Shown here in pieces: positions 51,710-62,700 of a DNA stretch of 64,000 nt; the stretch's first letter is position 1, and every line of letters starts with the position of its first letter. Origin of the DNA: Acidobacterium capsulatum ATCC 51196 (lineage in GTDB: Bacteria > Acidobacteriota > Terriglobia > Terriglobales > Acidobacteriaceae); contig NC_012483.1 in NCBI RefSeq assembly GCF_000022565.1, positions 558,001-622,000 of the forward strand, written 5' to 3'. The notes under the pieces are model-generated. The model was not told the DNA's origin. It did no database searches and worked only from the letters and a program-made list of their open reading frames with translations. A program made the translations under genes and the position numbers.

Positions 51710-53359
51710 CTACTGGTTGCCGTTCTCGTTGGCGCGAATGAAGTCCGCAGCCACCTGATGGAGCTGCTTCAGGGCTGAGGTGGTCACGTAGACCATGTGT
51801 CCGGTCTCAAAGAAGTGATAGCTGATGTTGGAGTCAAGCGAGGCAGGAATCTGGAGATGCTTATCTTCGTATTCAGCGGCGAAGAAGGTGCAGCCCAGAT
51901 CATAGTAGCCGCCCATGAGCAGCACTTTGAGCTTGGGATTGCGCTTCATCGCGTTGGCGAGATCGGGCATCACGTTGACGCTGGCATCCCAGCCGCGCTC
52001 GCCCGGGGGATTGTGGCGCAGGTCCCAGTCAAAATCAGGACCGTAGGCGCTGGGCTTGTAGGTCTGGTTCAAACCGTACTTGAGCGTGTCGCGCGTGTAT
52101 TGGTTGACGGCACTGTCATAGGGCGAGGTGAGCGCACCATCAAAGGGATCGTAGTTTGCCGAGCCGCTGAGCGGATTGAGCGCGGGGCCCTGATAGCGGG
52201 TGTCAAGGCGGCCAGTGGTGATGCTGTCATTCGCCTGCAGTTCGTGTGAGAATTCGCCGCCGCTGACGCGCAGGTTGGCCTTGAGCCAGTAGGCAGCAGA
52301 GAGGCCGGTGTAGCTGGCCAGCTTGGCTGCGATGGCTTCTTTTTGCGACTGAGGCAGATCAGAGCCTTGCAACAATGCGGAGGCGTAGGGACCGAGCGCG
52401 AAGTGCTCCACCTGCGTGAGCCACGGGAGGAGCGTGGCTGGCGCGTTGGCGATGCGGTGGTGATACCAGGCGGTGGCAGCCATGGAAGGCAGCGCGAGAA
52501 TGTAGCCATTCTCAGTGCCAGGATTGCCCTCGGGGCCATCGGCACTGTCATCGAAGTTGAGAATCTGCGAAAGGAAGATGGAGCCGTTGAGGTCAAAATG
52601 GTGCTGCAGCAGGTTGGAGAGCACGGCGGTGCGCGTGGTGCCGTAGCTTTCTCCGAAGAGGAACTTGGGCGAGTTCCAGCGGTTGTATTTGTTCAGGAAT
52701 CGGCGGATGAAGCGGTCGAAAGCGTGCGCATCCTGATCAGTGCCATAGAAGGCTTTGGCGGCATTTTTGCCATAGATGCGGCTGAAGCCAGTACCGGGAG
52801 CATCGATGAAGACGAGGTCAGAAGCATCAAGCAGGCTGTATTGGTTGGGCACGATCTTATAGGGCGCGGCTGCGGGATGCGATGCGTCCTGCGGAAGAAC
52901 AATGCGCTCTGGCCCAAAGGCACCCATGTGCAGATACATGCTGGAGCTGCCGGGACCGCCGTTGTAAAGGAATGTAACGGGGCGGTTCTTTGGCGCGTTC
53001 TTCATGAAGTAAGCGGCGTAGTAGATGCGAGCCGTGGCGGGACGGTCCGCCGGGTTGGCGGGAAGATTCGGCTCGGCACCAGGCAGATATTTGCCGTTGA
53101 GTCCAATGCCAACATCCTGTGCGTCAGTGGAGCCGACGACGAGAGTGCCCGCGACGGCCTCATACTGAATGGTCTTGCCGTCCACGGTGACCGAGCCGTC
53201 GGTGACGGAATCCGGTTCGACCTGCGGAGCGGCCCAGTGGGTAGCCGCGGCGGCCTTGGGTGCCTGTTGCGCTTGTGCCGCCGGTGCGGCGGCGCATGCG
53301 GCCATCAAAGCGGCACATGCGATGGCAGAGTGCCGGAAAGCGCAGGAACGCTCAAACAT
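51710..53359 (-). CDS. Secreted serine carboxypeptidase (peptidase family S10)
   Basis: A 549-residue exported peptidase. Signal peptide (about 1-30, ending PAAQAQ). The S10 fold shows FLYNGGPGSSSMYLH near the oxyanion hole, catalytic Ser in LFGESYGTTR, Asp in LLMGGYYDLGCTF, and His in FFETGHMVY. It removes C-terminal residues, and is typically acid-active. The start ATG 53359 has GGAGG nine bases upstream; the frame extends to 53482 without support. Directly upstream is the terminator of the VPS10 gene. Confidence 0.92.
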   Translation of the reverse strand: MFERSCAFRHSAIACAALMAACAAAPAAQAQQAPKAAAATHWAAPQVEPDSVTDGSVTVDGKTIQYEAVAGTLVVGSTDAQDVGIGLNGKYLPGAEPNLPANPADRPATARIYYAAYFMKNAPKNRPVTFLYNGGPGSSSMYLHMGAFGPERIVLPQDASHPAAAPYKIVPNQYSLLDASDLVFIDAPGTGFSRIYGKNAAKAFYGTDQDAHAFDRFIRRFLNKYNRWNSPKFLFGESYGTTRTAVLSNLLQHHFDLNGSIFLSQILNFDDSADGPEGNPGTENGYILALPSMAATAWYHHRIANAPATLLPWLTQVEHFALGPYASALLQGSDLPQSQKEAIAAKLASYTGLSAAYWLKANLRVSGGEFSHELQANDSITTGRLDTRYQGPALNPLSGSANYDPFDGALTSPYDSAVNQYTRDTLKYGLNQTYKPSAYGPDFDWDLRHNPPGERGWDASVNVMPDLANAMKRNPKLKVLLMGGYYDLGCTFFAAEYEDKHLQIPASLDSNISYHFFETGHMVYVTTSALKQLHQVAADFIRANENGNQ

Positions 53360-53470
53360 GAGGGAATGCCTCCAAAATCTCGGGAAATTCATTGTGCCGG
53401 AAGTATACCTGAGCATGCATGAGGGAATGCGGGACTGGATGCGAGCCGGTACACAAACCTTTGTTTCGTG

Positions 53471-53503
53471 AAAAAGGGGCAACGGCTTTCAGGCCGTTGC
53501 CCC
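53471..53503 (-). terminator. Terminator of the VPS10/BNR gene
   Basis: Minus-strand GGGGCAACGGC/GCCGTTGCCCC perfect 11-bp stem with a 6-nt loop, followed by TTTTT. Confidence 0.92.
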
Positions 53504-53529
53504 TGAGTGTTGCGCACTGGAACCAAACG

Positions 53530-56500
53530 TTAATGCAGAAGCTGCTCTGCCTTTGCGGTTGCAGCCTTCAGCGATTGCTCGGCGGCGATGGCCCGCGGCT
53601 CCAGCGCCTGGTAGACCGCATACTGCGCCGGAGTGGGACGGGCAAAGGCCCAGTTCACATCTTCGGCAACATAAGCGATGAGACTGCGCAGCTTGTTCGG
53701 ATGCAGAAGATCGCCCTCAGTGGAGTCGATCTTTGTTTGTAGCACGCTTTCAATCGACTGATCGAGTGTGTCGAGGGCGGGAGTGGCAGCAGCCTTGCTA
53801 AGGGTGTGCGCGGCGACCGCCTTCTGCAACTGATCCTTTGCCGCGATGGCGCGATTGAGCTGCACATCGAGCGCATTGAGTTGATTCTGCACCTTCAGTC
53901 CGAAGGCCAGCTCCGCTTCAAGATCCTGCTGGGTGACGGGTAGGCGCGGATCAAGCCGCACCAGGAATGTCTGCTGCGTCTTATGGCCGCCGTAATCGAG
54001 AACGACGGTGTATTTGCCAGGGACCACGGTGGGGCCACCAAGCATATTTGCGAGATCTCCCTCGGGCTCGGGAATGTGATAGCCCGTGACCGGCACGGCA
54101 TAGGGGTAGCGTAAATCCCAGTGGAAGCGATTCATGCCGGGCGAGATAGCGGTGAGCAGAGCGAGGTCTTTGTTCATCTGGAGCGATGCGTCTTCCCCGC
54201 TCTCATCTTCCGTGAGGTGTGCCTTCTGCCTGGGGGTGAGTTTGCCAGCTTTCTGCGCCTTTTGTTCTGGCGTTTCAAGATGCAGCGCAAACTTGCGCAC
54301 GAGCTGCCCCTGCGGATTAAAGAAAGCGAGCGAGATGGGCGTCTTGCCATCGTAATCAGAAGGAACGTGGAAGAAGACCGTCGCCCCAAAGGGCGGATTG
54401 TAGCCGGTGCTACCGTGATGCGCAGTGCCGTAGTCGTGCGTGAGCCATGCGTCCTGTGGCGCGAAAACGGCGCTGCTGTTTGCGGTCACTGTTTGTGATT
54501 CGGTGAGTTGCTCGAGCAGCTTGAGGTTATCGAGCACCCAGAAGGCACGGCCATGCGTAGCGGCCACCACATCGCCCTGACGCGAGTTGATGGCGATGTC
54601 GCGCACCTCGGCGGTGGGCAAATTGAGCTTGAGCGGCTGCCAACTGGCTGCGCCATCAAAGCTCACGTAAACGCTGCTGTAGGTGCCCAGGAAGAATAGC
54701 TTTGCGTTGTGCGGATCTTGCCGGATGACATAGGCGAACTGGTTGGCAGGCAGGCCGTGGGTGATCAGGGTCCAGTCATGGCCCAGATCGGTGGTCTTGT
54801 AGACGAAGGGGCGATAGTCGTCCCACATGTAACGCCACGCGGTCATGTAGGCGGTGTCTTTATGGAAGTGCGAGGGTTCGATGGAACTGATTTCGCAGTC
54901 AGGCAGCGCGGGCGGCGTTACGAGCTTCCAGGATTTGCCGCCATCGGTGGTGACATGCACGAGCCCATCATCGGAGCCAGCCCAAATCAAATTGCCATCG
55001 AGCGGAGACACCGCGATGGAAGAGATGATGGGGTAGATCTCCGCGCCGGATTGATCGAGATCAATTGAGCCACCGCTGGGAATCTCCGTTGCAGGATCGT
55101 TGCGCGTGAGATCGGGCGAGATGCGCTTCCATGTGCGGCCATAATCATCGCTGCGCAGCACATACTGCGCGCCGATGAGCAGCTCGGATTGATCGGTAGG
55201 CGAGAACAGGATGGGATGCGTCCAGCCGAAACGGTACTTCTGCCGCGAAGAGCCATCGCTGAGGTAGTAGGGCCACGGGCTTACGCTTTGGAACTGATGA
55301 TCTTTGAGACTGTACTTGACGAAGATGCTGAAATAATCGCTGCCGTAGGTGATAGCAGGGTCATTGGGCTGCGGCACCACGACTGTGCTTTCACCGCGCG
55401 CAACATCATGCCAGACACCGAGCGGAATGCCGCCAGGATACGCGCTCGGGCCTTCGATGGAGCCCTCATCCTGCTGCGCGCCATAGATGTGGAAGGGAAA
55501 CTGATCGTCAAGATTGACGTGGTAGAACTGGCCGGTGGGCTGGTTGTGCACGCTGCTCCAGCTTTTGCCGCCGTCACGCGAGACGGTCACTCCGCCGTCG
55601 TTGCCCTCCAGTAGAATTTTGGTGTTATCCGGATTGATCCAGACGACGTGGTTGTCGCCGTGTGGCGTCTTCAGCTTTGAGAAGGTCTTGCCAGCATCGC
55701 GCGAGACGAAGAGCGCGTCCACATTGGGAACATAGATAGTATTGGGATCTTTAGGATCTGCGTAGATGGCCGTGTAATAAAAGCCGCGCTGGCGCAGCTT
55801 CCACTCGCTGTTGACGCGCTTCCAGGTGGCTCCGGCATCGTCTGAGCGAAAGACACCGCCGCCCTTGGCCTGCACAATGACGTAGACCACGCTGGGATGG
55901 CTGGCGACCACGGAGACGCCGATACGGCCAAGAATACCCTGCGGCAGGCCGGGATGACGGCTGATGTTCGTCCAGTGCGCGCCGCCATCGGTGGACTTGT
56001 AGAGACCGCTGCCGGGGCCGCCGTCATTTAGGCCCCAGGGCATGCGCTGCGCCTGCCACATGGTGGCATAGATGGTGTTGTGATCCTGCGGGTCCATGAC
56101 CAGATCAATCGCGCCGGTCTTGTTATCGACGAAGAGGATTTTCTTCCAGGTCTTGCCGCCGTCTGTGGTCTTGAAGATGCCGCGGTGCGAGCCCGGGACA
56201 AAGACGTGCCCCATGCTAGCGGCGTAAACCACTTGCGGGTCTTTGGGATCGACGACAAGCTTTGCGATGGTGTGGGTGTCGCTGAGCCCGGCGGCCGTCC
56301 AGGTTTTGCCGGCATCGGTAGACTTGTAGATGCCGTCGCCGGGAATCATGTCATTGCGGATGTCGTCTTCGCCGGTACCGATATAAATGATGTTCTGATT
56401 GGACGGTGCGACGGCCAGCGCACCGATGCTGGCGCTATCGCCGGGCAGCTTGCCGTCGGTGATGTTCTGCCACGAGATGCCGTCGTTTGTGCTCTTCCAG

Positions 56501-56730
56501 ACGCCGCCCCCAACAGTGCCGGCATAGAAGAGATCGGGCCGCGAAGGAACCCCGTCGACCGTGATCACTCGGCCACCAATCGAAGGTCCCACGGAGCGCC
56601 ACTTCATCTTGCTGAGGAGCGTTTGCCTAGAGACCGGAGACTTGTTCTGGGCCTGAGCCAAAAGGACAACCGGGAGTGTAAGGGCAATCGAGGCAACCAC
56701 AAACAAAAAGGCGTAGACACGCTTAGTCAT
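53530..56730 (-). CDS. VPS10/sortilin-type BNR-repeat exported protein
   Basis: A 1066-residue exported protein. Signal peptide (FLFVVASIALTLPVVLLAQA), then VPS10/BNR beta-propeller repeats: GVWKSTNDGISWQNIT, GIYKSTDAGKTWTAAG, GIFKTTDGGKTWKKIL, GLYKSTDGGAHWTNI, and more, each with the SxDxGxxW Asp-box. The C-terminal ~300 residues are less repetitive and contain a helical bundle (QNQLNALDVQLNRAIAAKDQLQK). Bacterial VPS10 proteins are proposed to act in surface glycan or peptide handling; the function is not settled. It is flanked by protease genes and a GH92 mannosidase. Confidence 0.88.
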   Translation of the reverse strand: MTKRVYAFLFVVASIALTLPVVLLAQAQNKSPVSRQTLLSKMKWRSVGPSIGGRVITVDGVPSRPDLFYAGTVGGGVWKSTNDGISWQNITDGKLPGDSASIGALAVAPSNQNIIYIGTGEDDIRNDMIPGDGIYKSTDAGKTWTAAGLSDTHTIAKLVVDPKDPQVVYAASMGHVFVPGSHRGIFKTTDGGKTWKKILFVDNKTGAIDLVMDPQDHNTIYATMWQAQRMPWGLNDGGPGSGLYKSTDGGAHWTNISRHPGLPQGILGRIGVSVVASHPSVVYVIVQAKGGGVFRSDDAGATWKRVNSEWKLRQRGFYYTAIYADPKDPNTIYVPNVDALFVSRDAGKTFSKLKTPHGDNHVVWINPDNTKILLEGNDGGVTVSRDGGKSWSSVHNQPTGQFYHVNLDDQFPFHIYGAQQDEGSIEGPSAYPGGIPLGVWHDVARGESTVVVPQPNDPAITYGSDYFSIFVKYSLKDHQFQSVSPWPYYLSDGSSRQKYRFGWTHPILFSPTDQSELLIGAQYVLRSDDYGRTWKRISPDLTRNDPATEIPSGGSIDLDQSGAEIYPIISSIAVSPLDGNLIWAGSDDGLVHVTTDGGKSWKLVTPPALPDCEISSIEPSHFHKDTAYMTAWRYMWDDYRPFVYKTTDLGHDWTLITHGLPANQFAYVIRQDPHNAKLFFLGTYSSVYVSFDGAASWQPLKLNLPTAEVRDIAINSRQGDVVAATHGRAFWVLDNLKLLEQLTESQTVTANSSAVFAPQDAWLTHDYGTAHHGSTGYNPPFGATVFFHVPSDYDGKTPISLAFFNPQGQLVRKFALHLETPEQKAQKAGKLTPRQKAHLTEDESGEDASLQMNKDLALLTAISPGMNRFHWDLRYPYAVPVTGYHIPEPEGDLANMLGGPTVVPGKYTVVLDYGGHKTQQTFLVRLDPRLPVTQQDLEAELAFGLKVQNQLNALDVQLNRAIAAKDQLQKAVAAHTLSKAAATPALDTLDQSIESVLQTKIDSTEGDLLHPNKLRSLIAYVAEDVNWAFARPTPAQYAVYQALEPRAIAAEQSLKAATAKAEQLLH

Positions 56731-56887
56731 GTCGATCTTCTCTGATTATTTTTTATGAATCTCTTGAGGAAAGTGAGTCTACCACACAGAGTGCCCAGCC
56801 CCGGTGGTTGGCAGTCGGTCGAATAAACGGAGAGCGACTGCGAATAGATGCAGCCTCAGCTCATCAGAAGAATAAGGAGGAAGCGTT

Positions 56888-57079
56888 TTGGTGGATTGCA
56901 GGGGTGAATGTCTCATTCGGAAGCACGGCGTCTACGGATTTCCCTGGCCTAGCGATTCAAGAATCATGAAGACGCAGATCAAAGCAACATTTTCTGCGGG
57001 CAATCAGACCACATCCGCATGCCTGAAGCCGCGGGCGACGCAAGCGGCAGAACTGACAGACGGTACAGGCGTGCAATGA
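56888..57079 (+). CDS. Possible small ORF with strong ribosome site
   Basis: A 63-codon frame from TTG 56888 preceded seven bases by AAGGAGG, which is a near-perfect Shine-Dalgarno. The product (MVDCRGECLIRKHGVYGFPW ...) has no family I recognise, three Cys, and no signal. Coding usage is not obviously typical. It could be a genuine small protein, a remnant, or a coincidental RBS. Confidence 0.25.
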   Translation: MVDCRGECLIRKHGVYGFPWPSDSRIMKTQIKATFSAGNQTTSACLKPRATQAAELTDGTGVQ

Positions 57080-57112
57080 GTAGCTGATGCAGTAACGAAT
57101 GAGACGCGAGGC

Positions 57113-57149
57113 AAAAAGAAGGAGCCATGCCAGCAGGACACAACTCCTT
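57113..57149 (-). terminator. Candidate terminator of the GH92 gene
   Basis: Minus-strand AAGGAG/CTCCTT outer stem with a smaller TGTCC/GGCA inner stem, followed by CTTTTTG. The stem is short. Confidence 0.5.
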
Positions 57150-57195
57150 GAAGGATGCAGCAGGTTCATGGGATTCGCGCCGCACAGGACGCGAG

Positions 57196-59508
57196 CTACT
57201 TCGGTGCGGACATGGATGGCGGGGCATCGGCCGGAGCTGAGCCCCACCGCAGGTTAGGATGAGGCCCCATGGTGAGCGTGAGAACAGCGCCGTCGCGAAT
57301 GTCGTCCCAACTGAACCAGGGCTTTTTCCACGGCTTGCCGTTGAGGGTCGCGGACTGGATATAGATGTTCGCGGCGGAGTTATGGCGGGCCACAATCATG
57401 AATGTGTAGCCGTTCCCCATCTCGATGGTGGTCTTTCTGAAAATCGGGCTGCCCAGAATGTAGTCTGGGCTGGACGGATCGACCGGATAAAAACCCATCG
57501 CGCTCATGACATACCACGATGAAGTGGAGCCCTGATCGTCCATTCCGGGGAATGCGTACCCCGACGCATCACTGCCGTACATGAGGCGCATAATTTCGCG
57601 GGCCAGTTTCTGCGTCTTCCATGGCTGCCCGCCCCAGTCGTAGTAGTAAGCGGCCTGCTGATCGGGCTGATTGCCCTGCACGTATTGCCCGATCACTCCG
57701 GTGCAGTCGCGGCAAATGCCCTGGGGGTGATAGGGAGTGCTGAAGAACTGGTCGAGCTTGGCATCAAATTTCTCGCGGCCACCGAGCAGGTTGATCAGCC
57801 CCTGCACGTCATGCGGCACCAGCCAGAGCGTTCCCCAACCGGAAGCCTCTTTCATCATGAAGTTGTAGTACGGCTCCTCGGGATCAAATGGCGTGATCCA
57901 CTGCCCATCGGCAAGCCGGCCGCGCATGAAGCCATCCTGCGAGTCAAAGACATTCCTGTAATTGTGTGACCTGCGGAGGAAGCGCTGATAATCCGCCTGC
58001 TTGCCGAGGCGTTGTGCATAAAGCGCGAGGGCGTGATCGTCCCAGCTATATTCGAGCGTGGTTGCCACACCGGCCTTGCCGCCGGCGTACGGCGGATCAG
58101 GATTACCCTTCGGGATATAGTCCGAGATCCAGCCTTGCTTCTCATATTCGGCAAGATAGGGACGCGGGCCCTTCGGGTCCGTGGCATTTTTGTAGAGATA
58201 GCGATACACCGCCTCGTGGTCGAACGGAATGCCGCGCTCCCACGCGCCCAGATAGACCAGGTCCGCATGATCGCCGTGAAATGAAGTACCCATGTAGCCA
58301 TTCTCGCGAGCCATGTCGAGCTGCGACCGCAGAATGCTAGCCATGATTTTCGGCTCCAACATCATGAGCAATACGACCTGATTGCGGCCTGTATCCCAGA
58401 AAGGAATTTCACCATAGCGATCATGCTGAGCCGTGTGTATTTTGCCGTCGTTCCCGATAAACTGCGCGCCTTTGCCCGCCACGAGACGCGGGCTGTCAAA
58501 GGAGTGATAGAGGCAGGAGTAAAAGAGCATCTTCTGCTTCGCAGTACCGCCCTCGACGCGCACGCGGTTCAGTTTGCTGGCCCATGCGGCACGCGCCGCC
58601 GCATGAACGCGGTTGAAATCCCAACTGGGATCCTCCTGCGTCAATCTCTGCTCCGCCTGCTCATAGCTGACGCCGGTGGCAACCTTGACCAGCACCTGCT
58701 CATCCTGTGTCGTGACAAAGCGCAAATAAGCACCGGCAAAGTTTCCTGAGATATCTTTTTGATCCGGCCTTACATCGCTGAAGCCAAGCAGCGGGTAGTT
58801 TTCATTCTTCGGAGGCATCTGGCGAAAGACGCCGGATTCTGCAAAGGGGCGCGAGAAGACTGCTACAAAATACGCGCCGTCATCCATGCGTCCGCGCAGC
58901 GTGTGATCATCCACAATTTCGACGCTGCCGCCGGAGCGTCCCAGATCAAGAATGATGTGCGCCTTCTTTGATGCTGGGAAAGTGAAACGGAACAACCCGG
59001 TCCATTGCGTGACCGTCATCTCGGCGAGTGTGTGAAAGTCATCCAGATAGACGCTGTAGTAGCCGGGGGAAGATAGTTCCCTGCTCTTGTCATAAACCGA
59101 GGCGCTACGCTCGGGCGGCACGGTCCAGTTGCCAACCATCGGCATCAGAATGGGGCCGTCTTCATCTACTTCCGTCGAGAATCCGTAGATCATGCGCTTG
59201 GGATAGTAGTATTGCGAGCGCACACCGGCCGGATACATCAAATCAAGATTCTCATTGATCGGAGAGAGTCTTACTTCGCTCTGCGGGAGCGCCGCACCGG
59301 GCGAGGTGAATCCGGAATAGAGTAACTCTCCCGGAGGAGGCGCATTGCCGATCAGGCTTTGCCTGTCGAGTGGTGCGGTTCCCACAAGACCGTTGACATA
59401 ATTCACGGGCTGATTTTTCTGCGCCGCGCACGCCGCGGTGATCGACAAGCACAGCATCAGCGATGCGCAGGCCAGCGCCAGCTTCGGAATCAATGAAGAG
59501 ATCTGCAT
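57196..59508 (-). CDS. GH92 exo-alpha-mannosidase
   Basis: A 770-residue exported glycoside hydrolase. Signal peptide (LIPKLALACASLMLCLSITAACA); N-terminal GH92 beta-domain (NYVNGLVGT, SPINENLDLMYPAG), (alpha/alpha)6 catalytic domain with GGTAKQKMLFYSCLYHS, YGEIPFWDTGRNQ, GTSFHGDHADLVYLG, and PGMDDQGSTSSWYVMSAMGFYPVDP, the family's C-terminal signature in a slightly altered form (GMDDQG where GDEDNG is typical). It releases alpha-mannose from glycans using calcium. The start ATG 59508 has AGAGGAAG seven bases upstream. The adjacent receptor gene may import the products. Confidence 0.93.
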   Translation of the reverse strand: MQISSLIPKLALACASLMLCLSITAACAAQKNQPVNYVNGLVGTAPLDRQSLIGNAPPPGELLYSGFTSPGAALPQSEVRLSPINENLDLMYPAGVRSQYYYPKRMIYGFSTEVDEDGPILMPMVGNWTVPPERSASVYDKSRELSSPGYYSVYLDDFHTLAEMTVTQWTGLFRFTFPASKKAHIILDLGRSGGSVEIVDDHTLRGRMDDGAYFVAVFSRPFAESGVFRQMPPKNENYPLLGFSDVRPDQKDISGNFAGAYLRFVTTQDEQVLVKVATGVSYEQAEQRLTQEDPSWDFNRVHAAARAAWASKLNRVRVEGGTAKQKMLFYSCLYHSFDSPRLVAGKGAQFIGNDGKIHTAQHDRYGEIPFWDTGRNQVVLLMMLEPKIMASILRSQLDMARENGYMGTSFHGDHADLVYLGAWERGIPFDHEAVYRYLYKNATDPKGPRPYLAEYEKQGWISDYIPKGNPDPPYAGGKAGVATTLEYSWDDHALALYAQRLGKQADYQRFLRRSHNYRNVFDSQDGFMRGRLADGQWITPFDPEEPYYNFMMKEASGWGTLWLVPHDVQGLINLLGGREKFDAKLDQFFSTPYHPQGICRDCTGVIGQYVQGNQPDQQAAYYYDWGGQPWKTQKLAREIMRLMYGSDASGYAFPGMDDQGSTSSWYVMSAMGFYPVDPSSPDYILGSPIFRKTTIEMGNGYTFMIVARHNSAANIYIQSATLNGKPWKKPWFSWDDIRDGAVLTLTMGPHPNLRWGSAPADAPPSMSAPK

Positions 59509-59650
59509 GAAAGACTTCCTCTGAAAATTGGTGACACTAGTTGAGTTCACGCCGGAAATTGCATTTTGCCCGGATTTCTAACCAGCGAATGACGGCTCAC
59601 CCTGAAGTGCCGGACATGGGCTGATCTCCACATCTTTGCCAGGACAAAGG

Positions 59651-59749
59651 TGGAGACGGCCAAGGTGAAGCCGTCTCCATGGAGGAGGCAGTTGCTGCTT
59701 CGGTATTTGCAGAGGGGCCGCAACTTCTGGGCCCTCGGCCCTCTGCAAA
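59651..59749. other. Two hairpins between GH92 gene and second Oar-like receptor
   Basis: TGGAGACGGC/GCCGTCTCCA (59651-59660/59670-59679) and a longer stem CAGAGGGGCCG/CGGCCCTCTG across 59711-59748. Both lie 3' of the receptor stop and may terminate or stabilise its transcript; neither has a clear T tract. Confidence 0.4.
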
Positions 59750-59752
59750 GCG

Positions 59753-62700
59753 CTAAAAGAAGACCTTCCCCGATATCTGCAGTTGTCTTGGGAAGTTCTG
59801 TTGCTGCGGCCCGACGGTTCCAAAGCCGCTCCAGCCGGCGTTGGGGCTGAAGGTGGCCGGCCCGTCGCCGGGGTTCGTATCCGGGCCGCCAAACAACACC
59901 GAGTTGAGAGCGTTGAAGGCATCAAGGCGAATCTGGAACTTCAGATTGTTCCAGATCGCAGTCGTCTTCTGGATGGAGAGATTCAGGCTCGGAATCGTCG
60001 GATTGCGCACCTGCGCTGTGGTTCCCGGAAGATTCATGAGCCCCCATTGGGGAATGCCCCGCCAGCAGCTCTCATCATTGTTGAACCAGTGGCCCTGGCC
60101 TACCGAGGTTCCGTTTTTCGGGCGGAAGCTCTGCGACGGACAGGTGTAGTAGTAGCCGGTATTGAGACCGACCGGCGTGCCGCTCTGCGCATTGAAGACG
60201 CCGCTCAGGGTCCAGTCGTTGATCAGGACTCCGACCGCGCGATTCGGACGTGTCGCGATCCATCCTCCACGCCCCACCGGTAGATTCCACACCGTAGTCA
60301 GTGAGAAGACATGCGTGCGGTCGGTGCCGGCGAGCCAGTGAATCTGGAAGGGATCCTGATAGGGCCAGCCATTCTCGTAGCCATCACCATTGATGGTCTT
60401 GGAGTAGGTGTAGGCCAGATGAAAACTCGGTCCGCGCCCGGTGGCCTCGCGATCGAGCTTCACCTCAAGACCGTCATACCAGTTGCGTCCCAGCGGAGCA
60501 TTGTATTGCCCCACAAGGCCGTACCCGCCGGGGCTGCAGTATTGCGATCCCGGCAAAATGAGCGCAATGGCCTCGACGGTGCTGGACGTTCCGCACTGCC
60601 CCGGACCCGACATCGCAGCCACGCCGTAATAAGGATTCGGCACCTGCTGGTCCCAGATTTGAGGATTAGCCTGCGCCGCCTTGAGCGCCGCCAGAGTAGC
60701 CACGCCGTTGCGCCACAGATTCACGCGCAGGCGGCTGCTGAAGTTGCCCGCGTATTTGACGTCAAGCACCATGTTGCCGGGCAGCGCACGCTGCACGCCA
60801 AAGGAAACAATCTGCTCCATCGGGATTTTGCGATCGGGGAAATCAGCCTGAATGGTGCCGTTGCCCACATCCGTGAGCAGCCCCAGGCTGGTTCCAGTTG
60901 GCTTGAGCAGGCCCGTCGAGAACGGCTTGCCCGACTGGAAGTAGCTGGTCGGCGTGTTGCCGCCATCCAGCGAGGCGGTATAGTTGGTGGTCTGCGCAAA
61001 GCCGATGCTTGAGCCGCCCTCCAAGCCATAGGAGTACATGATGCCGTAGCCGCCGCGGATGACCGTCTTCGGATCCACCGCGAAGGCGAAGCCGATGCGC
61101 GGCCCCACGTTGGACCAATCGGTGTTGTAGGCATCGCGCGACTGGCCGTTCGTACCGGCAAACTGCACGCCGCCATAAACGGTCTGCAGCGTGGTGGGGT
61201 CAATGCCGGCTGCCTGCCAGGCCGCATCATTGGCGGAGTTGGCCACGTTGGCCTGATAAGTGGCGTCGTTGGTCAGCGGATTAACGCACGTCAGGCACAG
61301 GCCGCGATTCAAGGCGTTGTGGCGCTCGCGCAAACCACGCTGCACGTCATAGCGAATGCCAAGGTTCAGCGTCAAGCGATGATTGACACGCCAGTTGTCC
61401 TGAAAGTATCCGGCAAAGACTGGATAGCCTTCCATGATGGAATCAATCCAATCCACTCCGCCACTGCCGGGATCACCCAAATAAAACGATGCCAGTGAGG
61501 AGCCGTTTGGCTGGTTGGAGTTACATTGATTTGTGCCGCCGGGCGTCGCCTGGTAGCAGTTCTGATTGTGCGGATTGAACTGAGTCCAACCGGAGTTGAA
61601 GCTGAAGTCTCCATTTGGATGGCCTCCGCTGTACGGAAATCCGCCGTACTGGAACTCGTCGATTTCGCCGCCGAACTCGATGTTGTGTGCGCCCGCTGAC
61701 TTGGTGAAATCGATATCGAGCGTGTAGTTGTTGGTGACATCGGCATTCTCCTGATTGCCGAAGATCGTGTTGCCACTCACCAGTCCGGTGCCCCAATTGT
61801 CTGAAACTCCAAATTCCGGAAGATATTCAGAAGAAGTGGAGCCAGGCAACGGCATGCCCAGCCCAATCGCACTGGGGTTAGTCTGATGCGTCAGATCGCC
61901 GTCGGGAGACGACTCATAGAATCGGTCAAACGAAGCCTTGAAGTCACCCACCAGCGTAGGGGTGAAAACGTGCGTGATGTCCTGCGTGGCCACCCAGTCT
62001 TCGCGCAGATGGTTGATGTTGCCATTCGCAGCGATGCCGGTGAGGCCGTTCTGGCTGCGATTTTCGGTTCCCTTCCACCAGAGAAAGTAGCTATACATCT
62101 TGGTCTTCTCGCCGAGGTTATAGTCGACGCGAATCTGGGGCTGGTTATAGCTATACAAGTCTGGTGTGTGAGCGATGTAGTTGTCGCCACGCGCAAGATT
62201 CTCTGTGCCCGGAACATTGGGCAGAGGAATGTACTTGAGCACAGCGGCAGCGGTGGAATTGATATCGCTCGCAGGCAGTGAGTCATTTGGAAATTCGGTC
62301 TGCGCCACATGATCACTGTTGCAGGCCGTCGCCGTACCGCCATCAAGACAGTAAGCTGTGCCCGGCTGATAGATGGGTAGCCCATCCGGAAACTCCGCAG
62401 GGTCCATCTTCTGCACCAGGCTGAAATCCACGCCGGCGTTCCCGTTGTACCCGGGGCGCAGATAGGCCGGCGGAACATGCTCCAGCGTAGTGCCGGCCAG
62501 CACCTGCCGGTAGCCCTCAAAGGCAAAGAAGAAGAAGAGCTTATTGTGGATGACCGGGCCGCCTGCCGTAATCCAGAACTGATTTTGCACTTCACCCTGG
62601 CGTGGCTGGCCGGCAAGATTGTTCTCAAAGGTGTTCGCATTGAAGATGGAGCCCTGATACGCATAGCGCGCCGAGGCGTGATATTTGTTCGTGCCGGCCT

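Larger units (their letters stand above)
56731..57195. other. 465-bp intergenic region between VPS10 gene and GH92 gene
   Basis: Both neighbours are on the minus strand, so this holds the VPS10 promoter and the GH92 terminator. It contains one plus-strand small ORF with a strong ribosome site (56888-57079, see there) and otherwise nothing I recognise. Confidence 0.6.
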
